Shown in pieces: positions 41,601 through 48,714 of a stretch of 64,000 bases of DNA. The position numbers and the translations under genes are program-made. The notes under the pieces are model-generated. The model was given only the letters and a program-made list of their open reading frames with translations, was not told the DNA's origin and did no database searches. The stretch comes from Actinokineospora terrae (lineage in GTDB: Bacteria > Actinomycetota > Actinomycetes > Mycobacteriales > Pseudonocardiaceae). The stretch spans positions 393,343 through 457,342 of the forward strand of contig NZ_FOGI01000008.1 of assembly GCF_900111175.1 (NCBI RefSeq), in the 5' to 3' direction. The number at the start of each line of letters is the position of its first letter. Position 1 is the first letter of the stretch.

Positions 41601-44576
41601 GTGCTCGTGCGTGAGCCAGGACGTCAGGATCTCTTCATAGAGGCTCGCGGCGCTGATGGTGTCGCGGGCGGCCACGGCGGCGAGGCGTTCGGCGTCGAGG
41701 CCGACGACGAAGCTGAGCATCCGCGGGTTGCGCGAGAGGCCGCCGAGGTCGTCGACCCGGTTGATCAGCTCGATGCGCTCCCTGGCGACCTCCTCGTCGT
41801 TGGCGTAGCGGTTGGCCACGTAGGCGTCGACCTGCTGGTCGGTGAAGTCCTCCAGCAGCAGGATGCGGCGCTGGGCCAGCGCGCCGACCTGCTGGCCGAG
41901 CGCGGTGCGGACCTGGTCGTCGTTCTGGAAGTGCTGGGTGCGGCTGGTGACGACGATCTTGGCGCGGTCCTCGGCGGCGGCGAGCAGGGTGGTGAGGTGC
42001 TCGGCGGCGCGGTCGTAGCTGACCCGGCTGGCCAGCTCGTCGAACCCGTCGAACAGCAGCACGACCCGGCCCTGGCGCAGCAGGTAGCGGAAGGCGCGCA
42101 GGTCGATGCGGGACTCGCCGTGGTTGGCCAGGTGCGCGGCGACCAGGCCGTCGACGCTGTGCGCCTTGTCCAGCGCGTGCAGCTCGATCAGGATCGGCGA
42201 GACCCCGGGCAGCTTGGCGGGCAGCGTCATCGCCAGGGTGCGCATGGCGAAGGTCTTGCCCCGGCCGAAGTCGCCCATCAGCAGCACGAACCGGCCCTCG
42301 TCGGCGGCGAGCAGGTCGACCAGTTCGCCGACCACGTCCTCGCGCACGCCCGCGTCGGACGCCGCGGCGCCCTCGGTCTCGCGGAACCGCTGCGGGACGT
42401 ACAGCTCCGGCGGGTACACGCGGTCCTGCCGCAACCGCTCGGTCTGCGCCTTGACGTACCCGCGCAGGTCGAGCAGCCCCTGGAACTCGATGAAACTGCG
42501 CAGCCGGATGCCATCGCGCAGCGCGGCCGCCCGCAGGGTGACGCCGGGGTTGGGCCCCTGGTAGACCAGCTCGGAGGTCAGGTCCTCGGCGTTGCGCCTG
42601 CGCACCGTGGCCAGCGCGGCCACGTCCGCCGCGGTCGGCTCCCCGACGTGCGCGGCGATGAGGAACTGGGGCACCAGGTCGCCGTCGGGGTAGCTGACCC
42701 GCAGGACCGGCGGCCTGCCGGGCAGTCTGCGCACCGCGGCGCCGGGGTGGCGGACCTCCAGCACCTCGGTGATCCGGCGCAGCAGCTGGTCGACCGGCTG
42801 CTCGGAGGGCGCCTCATCGGCCGGGCGGACCCGGTTCTGGCGCACCCTGGGCCCGGCGCCCGCCGGTGGGGTGAACGTCTGCGCGGCGGCGTGCCAGGGT
42901 CCTCGGGCGCGGCCGACCCGGCGCGGACCGTCCACAAGGGACCAGGTGTCGACGCCGTCGCGGGTCAGGTGCAGCAGTCGCGGCCCGCCCGCAGGCGGGA
43001 CGAGGGTGAGGCCGCCCGCCAGTGCGCCGACCTCGGCCGAACCGGGGCCGTCGCCGCTGAGCAGGAGGTTGAGCCGGGAGCCGAGCGCGTTGTCGAGAGC
43101 GGCGGCGTCGGCGAGCGCGGCACTGCCCTCGGCGCCGGGGGTGTGGCCGACCACGCCGATCCGCAGGTGCCCGGACTCGACGAAGGGCGCGAGCGCGGCG
43201 CCGAACCAGGCGAGTTGATCCGCGCCGAGGCGTCCGGGCTGGTCGAGGTTCTGGTGGGTGTGCGGGACCGTGGAGTTGAACGCGGCCACGACCACGCGCA
43301 GGTCGGCGACCTCGACCAGCGACCACGGCTGGTTCGCGTCGAACACCGTGCCGTTGCCGCCGGGGTAGAGCTCGCGGTGGAGGCGCTCGTAGTGCAGCCA
43401 CTTGCTGAAGTACGGTGGTTCCGGGTTGAGGCTCTCGGCGCGGCAGTGCGCGAAATACGCCTCGCACGCGGCCGCGGTGATGTCGCCACCGCCGGGTACG
43501 ACTACCAGCCTGCCCGCGTCGATACCCAGCAGTGAGCGCAAACCGATGAGGAAACTGCGTACTTGGTCGAACTGCTCGCGGCTACCGGAGTCGGTGAGAC
43601 TGCCGCTGACGACAACGAGTTCGGGCGTAGGTAGACCTGACTCCGCCAGGCGGGCCAGACCTGCGTCCAGCGCTGCCAGCCGGTCTACAGGGCTACCTGA
43701 GTCCCTCCCGAACCTCGGGCCAGGTACGTGCAAGATCCCCAACTCGTGCCGGGGGCTGCCGGTCGGCTTTGTCGCGGGCGGGAACTCGGAAGCGGCGTGG
43801 TCGTCCTGCTGGCTCGCGCGCGGGGCGGGAATGCTCTCCTTGACGACTGCGGCACCGGGGAAGCGCGGGTGTTCGCCTGGCTTCGCGCGGCCGGTCAACG
43901 CGTGTTCGAGCCGGTCGAGCAGTCGCGCCCTGGCCAGGCTCGGCTCGTCGATGCCGACCAGGTCGACGAAGGTGACCTGGCCGAGCAGGCCGTCGGGGAA
44001 GATGTTCTGGATCCGCACCGGCAGCAGCAGCTTCTGGTCCGGCCGGTCGTGCGCGGCCTGCATCGCCGCCATCCACTCCAGCCTGCCGTACTGCGAGGCG
44101 AGGTAGTTGCTCGACAGCACGGCGATGACCGCGGACGACTCGCGGATGCCGCGGTCGATGAAGTCGAGGAAGTGCGTGCCCGGCACGAAGTCCCAGGCCT
44201 GGATCATCACCTCGTAGCCCGCCGACTCGAGCTCGTGGGCGATCCAGGTGGCCCACGCGTCGTCGAGCAGCGAGTAGCTGATGAAGAAGTCGACCGGTCC
44301 CGAACGGGGCGGGCGGGGGCCGCGCACCGGCGGCCGCGGACCGGGCAGCGGTGTCGGCACCAGGTCCGCCACCGGCACGCCGAGCGCCAGCGCGAGCAAC
44401 GACACCTCGGCCGCGGTGACCCCCCTGGCGCCGGTCTCGATCGCGGCGATGGCGGTGGCGTCGAGCGCGTCGGACCCCAGCCGGGCGCACTCGGCGGCCA
44501 CCCGGCCCGGCGACCAGCCCCGCCGCCGCCGTGCCTCGGTGACGCGCGTGGCGAACTCCGACTCGACTCGGCTCAC
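38643..44576 (-). CDS. HTH-TIR-pseudophosphoesterase-NACHT-pentapeptide-WD40 STAND protein
   Basis: 1977 residues. HTH (1-73). TIR (92-235) with FFISYSLLDDAW and probable NADase Glu167 (NYLASQYGRLEW). A calcineurin-like phosphoesterase-like region (278-545) keeps the fold's landmarks but has lost its metal ligands: HVPGPRFG, SGSLTDSG, VPGGGDI, LLSGDGPG. A segment at 595-735 is unassigned. NACHT: Walker A GDFGRGKT 768-775, Walker B VVLLFDGFDEL around 838-848. Pentapeptide repeats 1158-1235; about 15 WD40 repeats 1285-1925 (two propellers); C-terminal tail DGRYKVDGPPSGEFWHAVGL. GTG 44576 has GGAGG upstream. By family logic, WD40 binding would trigger NACHT oligomerisation and TIR NAD-cleavage or signalling. 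An antiphage or cell-suicide role is inference. Confidence 0.92.
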   Translation of the reverse strand: MSRVESEFATRVTEARRRRGWSPGRVAAECARLGSDALDATAIAAIETGARGVTAAEVSLLALALGVPVADLVPTPLPGPRPPVRGPRPPRSGPVDFFISYSLLDDAWATWIAHELESAGYEVMIQAWDFVPGTHFLDFIDRGIRESSAVIAVLSSNYLASQYGRLEWMAAMQAAHDRPDQKLLLPVRIQNIFPDGLLGQVTFVDLVGIDEPSLARARLLDRLEHALTGRAKPGEHPRFPGAAVVKESIPAPRASQQDDHAASEFPPATKPTGSPRHELGILHVPGPRFGRDSGSPVDRLAALDAGLARLAESGLPTPELVVVSGSLTDSGSREQFDQVRSFLIGLRSLLGIDAGRLVVVPGGGDITAAACEAYFAHCRAESLNPEPPYFSKWLHYERLHRELYPGGNGTVFDANQPWSLVEVADLRVVVAAFNSTVPHTHQNLDQPGRLGADQLAWFGAALAPFVESGHLRIGVVGHTPGAEGSAALADAAALDNALGSRLNLLLSGDGPGSAEVGALAGGLTLVPPAGGPRLLHLTRDGVDTWSLVDGPRRVGRARGPWHAAAQTFTPPAGAGPRVRQNRVRPADEAPSEQPVDQLLRRITEVLEVRHPGAAVRRLPGRPPVLRVSYPDGDLVPQFLIAAHVGEPTAADVAALATVRRRNAEDLTSELVYQGPNPGVTLRAAALRDGIRLRSFIEFQGLLDLRGYVKAQTERLRQDRVYPPELYVPQRFRETEGAAASDAGVREDVVGELVDLLAADEGRFVLLMGDFGRGKTFAMRTLAMTLPAKLPGVSPILIELHALDKAHSVDGLVAAHLANHGESRIDLRAFRYLLRQGRVVLLFDGFDELASRVSYDRAAEHLTTLLAAAEDRAKIVVTSRTQHFQNDDQVRTALGQQVGALAQRRILLLEDFTDQQVDAYVANRYANDEEVARERIELINRVDDLGGLSRNPRMLSFVVGLDAERLAAVAARDTISAASLYEEILTSWLTHEHDRANPPGSQAGLTLPEMWSAVTTLALRVWESNDVLLRLDDVAEVAEALAGLAEAPLSPQQATHAVGAGSLLVRTEDGLFGFIHSSVAEYLLAREIARQLATGDGRPALLGRRKLSQPTVDFLCDLAEPRRLLLWAARPGGDPVTAANALKISKRLSAPAKTDMREAVLRGEDLSQRDLSGVDLTGADLTDALLIGTKLSRAVLRGARLHRTRLDQAVLRDADLTDADLTGARLVETDLRGAVVTGSTWARAALINVDADRELWAAPELRAAAVAPGQPVLTGLRPASVGVQFGFEDGRLPSPLAYSPDGSLLAVGSGDGGVLLCDTEKGLPLRTLNGHLDRVYAVDFGPPGSALVTAAADGTVRFWDPATGEQTKVVADGVEHTAPIWPLLISPDGGLVAYGDNAGTVVVRTVPAGEVVHRFDGHVERVWALAFHPTDPLLATADESGAVRLWDLDTGAERHVLASPGSAVYTLSFNADGRLLAAAGQHAYLRVWDVQSGAEAHRLDGHTEHVYAAVFHPEHDVLASGDTAGSVRLWTVPRHGRATGAPLQHRHATAVYHLAFSPDGRTLASGDSDGTLRVWDTASGQETHEVLAHRGAVWPLAFRADSAQLATTGRDGAIRLWDPATGRQRHELHGHGRRVVQVHFNRDGDLLAAAGNDGVVRVWDPGTGRQLRVLTGRDDQLTGAVFNPVRPLLATPSNDGGVHLWHLSTWRADQELDVETEYVWASAFAPDGEVLATANDDDTVRLWWQATGREVLALLEHRGRVRSIVFSPDGSLVATGCDDTKVRLFDRETGACLATLDGHTDRVYDVRFTADGRLLASVSNDGTAVLWRVADHARLRVLPAQRGKLWCCAFSPDGRVLAAAGDDAVIYLWDTETGTSLARMPGHSRRVLSLAFSPDGTTLASGSADGTTRLWNIPRRTLGLTMIGLPEAWAAVTPDGRYKVDGPPSGEFWHAVGLCRFEVGELDTVLREVRAVPLTEPF

Positions 44577-44660
44577 CCAGGCCTCCCACAGCTCGGTGGA
44601 CCCGTTCGGCCGACACCGGTTCGGCCGGACGGCGGGCGAGGACGTCAGCCGCCCCGCCCG

Positions 44661-45431
44661 CTATTCTCCGCCCGCCCGCCGCGCGGAATGGATATCGAGC
44701 CTACCCGTCGTATTTCCGCCACCGGATCCCCCGATCGGGGACATGGCGAAAGGGGCGGCACCGAACAATGTGGTGCAGGTGCCGTAGCGGCTCATCCCGT
44801 AAACGGCGAGCCCGGGCAGCACGCCGCTGAACTCGGCCGCGGGCGGCAGGTCGGTCAGGTCGATGCGGAACCCCGGGTCGACCGGCCAGGCGAGGGTCAC
44901 GTGCGGGTTGAACCGGTCGGTCGCGCCGCCGTCCCACACCTCGGTGATCTCGTCGTAGCCGAACCGGGTCAGCTGCTCGCGGCGCACCGGGTCCTGGGTC
45001 GGGTCGCCGATGATGCCCGCCACGCTCTCGCCTGCCGGGTCGGTGTCGCGCAACCGACCGCGCCGCAACGGTTCCACGGCCTCGACCACGGCGCGCTGCA
45101 ACTCGATCCACTCCGCTGTCTTGCGGAAGTACAGCTCCGGCGCGCCGACCGGGTTGTGTCGGTAGAACGCGCCCTCGGCGACGAGCGCGGACATCCCGGC
45201 GGCCAGCGCGCGGGTCGCGGTGACCACCCCGGGTACCTCGTCCGGCTCGACGGCGAGCATGAACAGCGACACGTGCGGCGCGCACGGACCGGCGTGGTCG
45301 AACGGGTCGCCGAGCCGGAACCAGGACGGGCTGCCGCCGTCGCGCATCCTGGCGGTGAGCCGGTCGCTGAGGGTCGTTGCGGTGTCGTCGAGGTGCCGTG
45401 GCAGAACCGCCACGATGTCGACCGTCTCCAT
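44661..45431 (-). CDS. 2H phosphoesterase superfamily protein (2'-5' RNA ligase-like)
   Basis: 256-residue protein with the two catalytic HxT/S motifs of 2H phosphoesterases: PHVSLFML in the first half and NPHVTLAWP in the second. The enzymes hydrolyse 2',3'-cyclic or 2'-5' phosphodiester bonds in RNA or nucleotides. The Ser in the first motif is tolerated in the family. ATG 45431 follows GGAGGAGA. It lies directly upstream of the TIR-NACHT gene on the same strand with an 84-bp gap, so co-transcription is likely. A role in tuning nucleotide signals from that protein is speculative; RNA repair or cyclic-nucleotide turnover is the alternative. Confidence 0.8.
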   Translation of the reverse strand: METVDIVAVLPRHLDDTATTLSDRLTARMRDGGSPSWFRLGDPFDHAGPCAPHVSLFMLAVEPDEVPGVVTATRALAAGMSALVAEGAFYRHNPVGAPELYFRKTAEWIELQRAVVEAVEPLRRGRLRDTDPAGESVAGIIGDPTQDPVRREQLTRFGYDEITEVWDGGATDRFNPHVTLAWPVDPGFRIDLTDLPPAAEFSGVLPGLAVYGMSRYGTCTTLFGAAPFAMSPIGGSGGGNTTGRLDIHSARRAGGE

Positions 45432-45603
45432 CGGCGGGTCTCCTCCGAATGGGAATAGCGGGCTTCGCGCGGCCAGGGTAGTGCCGCCGGGGAGCGCGGT
45501 GACAGCGGTTCCGGAAAAGTCCGCATCGCCGTTTTCCCGTTTTGTTGCCGCGTTCGGGGGAATGGATAGCCCATTCCGGGGACCCGGCCGCCGGTGTGGC
45601 AGC

Positions 45604-46824
45604 ATGTCGCGCATGCCAGACAAGCGGCTGGATGGCGCGACGCGCCGGCTGCCCAAGCTCCACGTGCTCGACTGGGTCGCGCTCGGGCTGCTGCTGGCGG
45701 GCTGCCTGTGCGTGCTGCTCGGTGCCCTCCCGGTCGCCGACGCCCGCGCGACCGTCACCCGGTTGGTGCCGCTGCTGCTGTTCCTGGGCTCGGTGATCAT
45801 CCTGGCGGAGCTGACCGCGGTGGCCGAGGTGTTCGACGTGGTGGCGACCCGCCTGTCGATCCTGGCCCGCGGCCGGTACGTGCTGCTGTTCCTGCTGTGC
45901 GTCGCCCTCGCCGCCGTGACGACGATGGGCCTCAACCTCGACACCACGGCGGTCCTGCTGACCCCGGTCCTGCTGGCCCTGGCGGCGAAACTGGGCGTCG
46001 CGGCCCTGCCGCTGGCGATGACGACGGTCTGGCTGGCGAACACGGCCAGCCTGCTGCTGCCGGTGTCGAACCTGACGAACCTGCTCGCCGCGGACCGGGT
46101 CGCGTTGGCACCCGCGCAGTTCGCGGCCCGGATGTGGGCACCGCAACTCGCCGCGATCGTGGTGACGGCGGTGTTCCTGTGGGTGTTCTACTGGCGCGGC
46201 ACCGAAAGCCGTTCGGGCTATGAGGTCCCGCAGCGTCACCAACCGCGGGACGGGGTGCTGTTCCGGGTGGCGGCGGTGGCGTGCCTGCTGTTCGTGGCCG
46301 GGATCCTGCTCGGCGTCCCGATCGGCATCGCGTCCTCGGTGGCGGCCGGGATCCTGGTGATCGCGTTCCTCTTCCGGCGGCGCTCGGCCCTGCGCCCCGC
46401 GCTGCTGCCCTGGCGGCTGCTGGTCTTCGTGATCGGGCTGTTCCTGGTCGTGGAAACGATCAACCGGCACGGCTTGGCGGACCTGGTGCACGCCCTGATG
46501 GGCTCCTCGGACGACGCGGCGGGGGCGGCGCGGGCGGCGGGCACGGGGGCTGTGCTGTCGAACCTGGTGAACAACCTGCCTGCTTATGTGGCGGGGGAAT
46601 CCGTTGTGCCGCTGGGGAATCACGACCAGTTGCTGGCGCTGCTGGTGGGCACGAACGTGGGCCCGATCGTGACACCGTGGGCCTCGCTGGCGACACTGCT
46701 GTGGTACGAGCGGTGTGTGGCCACGGGGGTGCGGGTCCCGATGAAGCGGTTCGTGTGGACCAGCGCGGGCCTCGCGATCACCGCACTGACCGCGACGGTG
46801 GCCACGCTGCTGCTGGTGAGCTAG
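45604..46824 (+). CDS. SLC13/ArsB-like membrane transporter
   Basis: About 406 residues with ten or more hydrophobic helices. Family-like re-entrant motifs are TMGLNLDTTAVLLTPV in the first half and GAVLSNLVNNLPAYVAG in the second, both with Asn-rich hairpins as in ion transporters of the CitMHS/ArsB/NhaD clan (IT superfamily). Probably transports an anion, dicarboxylate or arsenite by membrane potential. Start ATG 45604 or 45613; no strong ribosome binding site separates them. It diverges from the 2H phosphoesterase gene. Confidence 0.85.
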   Translation: MSRMPDKRLDGATRRLPKLHVLDWVALGLLLAGCLCVLLGALPVADARATVTRLVPLLLFLGSVIILAELTAVAEVFDVVATRLSILARGRYVLLFLLCVALAAVTTMGLNLDTTAVLLTPVLLALAAKLGVAALPLAMTTVWLANTASLLLPVSNLTNLLAADRVALAPAQFAARMWAPQLAAIVVTAVFLWVFYWRGTESRSGYEVPQRHQPRDGVLFRVAAVACLLFVAGILLGVPIGIASSVAAGILVIAFLFRRRSALRPALLPWRLLVFVIGLFLVVETINRHGLADLVHALMGSSDDAAGAARAAGTGAVLSNLVNNLPAYVAGESVVPLGNHDQLLALLVGTNVGPIVTPWASLATLLWYERCVATGVRVPMKRFVWTSAGLAITALTATVATLLLVS

Positions 46825-46987
46825 ACCGCTTCGGCCCTCACTGCCCGGCTTGTGGCTCTGCTCGATTGACGTGCCGCCCTGTTTCACGAGCCGAACGCTC
46901 ATGATCGAATCAAGTCAACCCCGCCCTGGGGCCCGTACCTCTTCCGCGCACGGCGACCTGCGGACTCTCGCCGATCTGGACACTCGG

Positions 46988-47146
46988 ATTCACCCGGTTC
47001 AGGGACAGAAGTTATCCACATCTGGATCTTCGCGCGGCCATTCCACGATCGTCTGTCGGGGGGTGCCGGTAGGCTGGGACCTGGGACGCCCCCCGGAGAG
47101 GGTGGGGGCTGGGGCCGGACTGGCGTGCGCGCGCGAGGCGGTTGCG
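46988..47146 (-). repeat. Intergenic ~155-bp module, copy 3 (inverted)
   Basis: The reverse complement reads CGCGCGCACGCCAGTCCGGC..., CTCCGGGGGGCGTCCCAGGT, CGGCACCCCCCGACAGACGA and ATGTGGATAACTTCTGTCCC, nearly identical to copy 2 at 29931. About 17 kb from copies 1 and 2, opposite orientation. It sits beside a 19-bp tandem array, as copy 1 sits beside a 17-bp array. 46825-46987 shows no gene. Confidence 0.88.
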
Positions 47147-47170
47147 GTGGGGGTTGGAGCGGGCGGTTGA

Positions 47171-47475
47171 GGTGCCTTGGCGCGGAAAGAGTGTCCTGGC
47201 ACGGTAGTGGTGTCTTGGCGCAGAAGTGATGTCCTGGCTCGGTAGTGACGTCCTGGCGCGGAAGTGGCGTCCTGGCTCGGTAGTGATGTCCCGGCGCGGA
47301 AGTGGCGTCCTGGCTCGGTAGTGACGTCCTGGCGCGGAAGTGGCGTCCTGGCTCGGTAGTGATGTCCCGGCGCGGTGGAGATGTCTTGGCGCGGTGGAGA
47401 TGTCCTGGCGCGGTGGAGATGTCCTGGCGCGGTGGAGATGTCCTGGCGCGGTGGAGATGTCCTGGCGCGGTGAGC
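47171..47475. repeat. Contiguous 19-bp tandem repeat array
   Basis: About 16 abutting 19-bp units. The last five are near-identical (ATGTCCTGGCGCGGTGGAG, period verified at 47381, 47400, 47419, 47438, 47457). The earlier ones alternate two variants, GTAGTGACGTCCTGGCGCG and GAAGTGGCGTCCTGGCTCG. No spacers, hence not CRISPR. It creates a spurious antisense repetitive ORF. Nothing else is seen before 47554. Confidence 0.88.
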
Positions 47476-47553
47476 GTGGTCAACGGTGGTAGACGTACCG
47501 GTGGGTGGTGGGGTGATCTGCGCAGGGGCGCCCGGTGACCTTCGAAGCCGGGG

Positions 47554-47862
47554 TCAGGATGGTGGGGTGGGGTCTTTGGTGGTGGTGGGGCGGGCGAGGG
47601 TGATGCCGTTGGTGAGGTCCCAGGGGCGGGCGGCGGAGGAGTCTTCCTCGCGCATCATGGACATGGTGTCGCGGTGGTCCAGTTCCATGCGCTTGCTGCC
47701 GTAGAACAGCGCCGTGAACTCGTTGACGTAGGTGGCCGTCACGCGGGTGCCGTCGAGGCCCTTGGTGCGGCGGCGGCGGAGTTCGTAGGTGCCGAGGGCG
47801 ACCAGGGCGACCGTTGAGCCGGGGATGCTCAGCGAGAGGACGACCTCGACGGTGTTCACCAC
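47554..47862 (-). CDS. Small membrane-anchored protein, DUF6191-like
   Basis: 102 residues. An N-terminal membrane helix (LSLSIPGSTVALVALGTYEL) is followed by a basic stop-transfer RRRRTKG. The cytoplasmic part FTALFYGSKRMELDHRDTMSMMREEDSS then PWDLTNGITLARP resembles the DUF6191 pattern found in short actinobacterial proteins of unknown function. Start GTG 47862. Isolated between a repeat array and the divergent cupin-like gene. Confidence 0.7.
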   Translation of the reverse strand: MVNTVEVVLSLSIPGSTVALVALGTYELRRRRTKGLDGTRVTATYVNEFTALFYGSKRMELDHRDTMSMMREEDSSAARPWDLTNGITLARPTTTKDPTPPS

Positions 47863-47993
47863 CGCTCAACGGACGGGGCGGGCGACGGGTTCCGGACAGA
47901 TCCGTGACAGCGGGTCCTGATGACCTACCGGGCGGTGTACGGGCGTTGCTACCCTCGGCGGGGCAGTCGAGCCTAACTCCCGGGGCGTTCACC

Positions 47994-48650
47994 ATGTATT
48001 CCGAGCTGTTCGACGCGATCGAGCGGGGCGCGGGCGGGTGGGTCGCCGACTGGGCGCGGACGGCGCTGGGCGAGGTGGTCAGCGGAGTCCGGCCCGTGGC
48101 GGCGGTCAGCCACCCGCTGGGGTTCCTGTGCGTGCCGGTGTACCGCGGCGGGGACGACGGGGTGTGCGTACACCTGTGGGAGCCGGGCCGCGGGCAGGCG
48201 CCGCTGACGACGTCGCCGACGCACTGCCACAGCTGGGACCTGGTGAGCTGGGTGCTGCTCGGCGGTCTGCGCAACCGGACGATCCAGGTCGAGGACGGCG
48301 CCGACGCCACCCACCGCGTGTTCCAGGTCCGCAGCGACCCCGACGGCGACACCATCGAGGCGACCGACCGGTTGGTCCGCGCGCGCGTCACCGCCACCAC
48401 CGAGCACCACGCGGGCGAGCGCTACTCCCTGCCCGCCGGGATCTTCCACGAGACCGTCATCCCCGACACCGAACCCCTCGTGGCCACCGTCGCCCTCGGC
48501 AACAGCCGCCCCGGCACCGCCGACCTGTCCCTCGGCGGCCTGCGCACCAGCGACCACCGTGTCACCCGCCACCACTGCGACCGCGCCACCACCGTCGCCG
48601 CGGCCACCACGATCCTCAACGCCCTCACCGACCACCACGTCCCCGGCTGA
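47994..48650 (+). CDS. Cupin-fold protein, possible metal-dependent dioxygenase
   Basis: 218-residue protein. Motif THCHSWDLVSWVLLGGLRN resembles cupin motif 1, and a later YSLPAGIFHETVIPDTEP resembles motif 2 with a further His. This places two or three metal ligands in a single-domain cupin resembling cysteine-dioxygenase-like enzymes. The substrate is unknown. ATG 47994 gives this length; no strong ribosome binding site is visible. No operon partners. Confidence 0.7.
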   Translation: MYSELFDAIERGAGGWVADWARTALGEVVSGVRPVAAVSHPLGFLCVPVYRGGDDGVCVHLWEPGRGQAPLTTSPTHCHSWDLVSWVLLGGLRNRTIQVEDGADATHRVFQVRSDPDGDTIEATDRLVRARVTATTEHHAGERYSLPAGIFHETVIPDTEPLVATVALGNSRPGTADLSLGGLRTSDHRVTRHHCDRATTVAAATTILNALTDHHVPG

Positions 48651-48714
48651 CACCCGGGTTCTCGCCAAGCGAAGGCCTGCGGGGACGCGGCCGAGACCGC
48701 GCCCCCGCCGGTGG

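Noticed and set aside
41601..43535. 644-codon plus-strand ORF opposite the TIR-NACHT gene
   Set aside because: Low-complexity Gly/Val/Arg composition mirrors the coding strand; the coding strand has clear domains.
47171..47475. Possible CRISPR array or repeat-protein gene (antisense ORF 46899-47483)
   Set aside because: Contiguous 19-bp units; the antisense reading frame is an artefact of a 19-bp period with no stops, and it runs through the unrelated 155-bp module.
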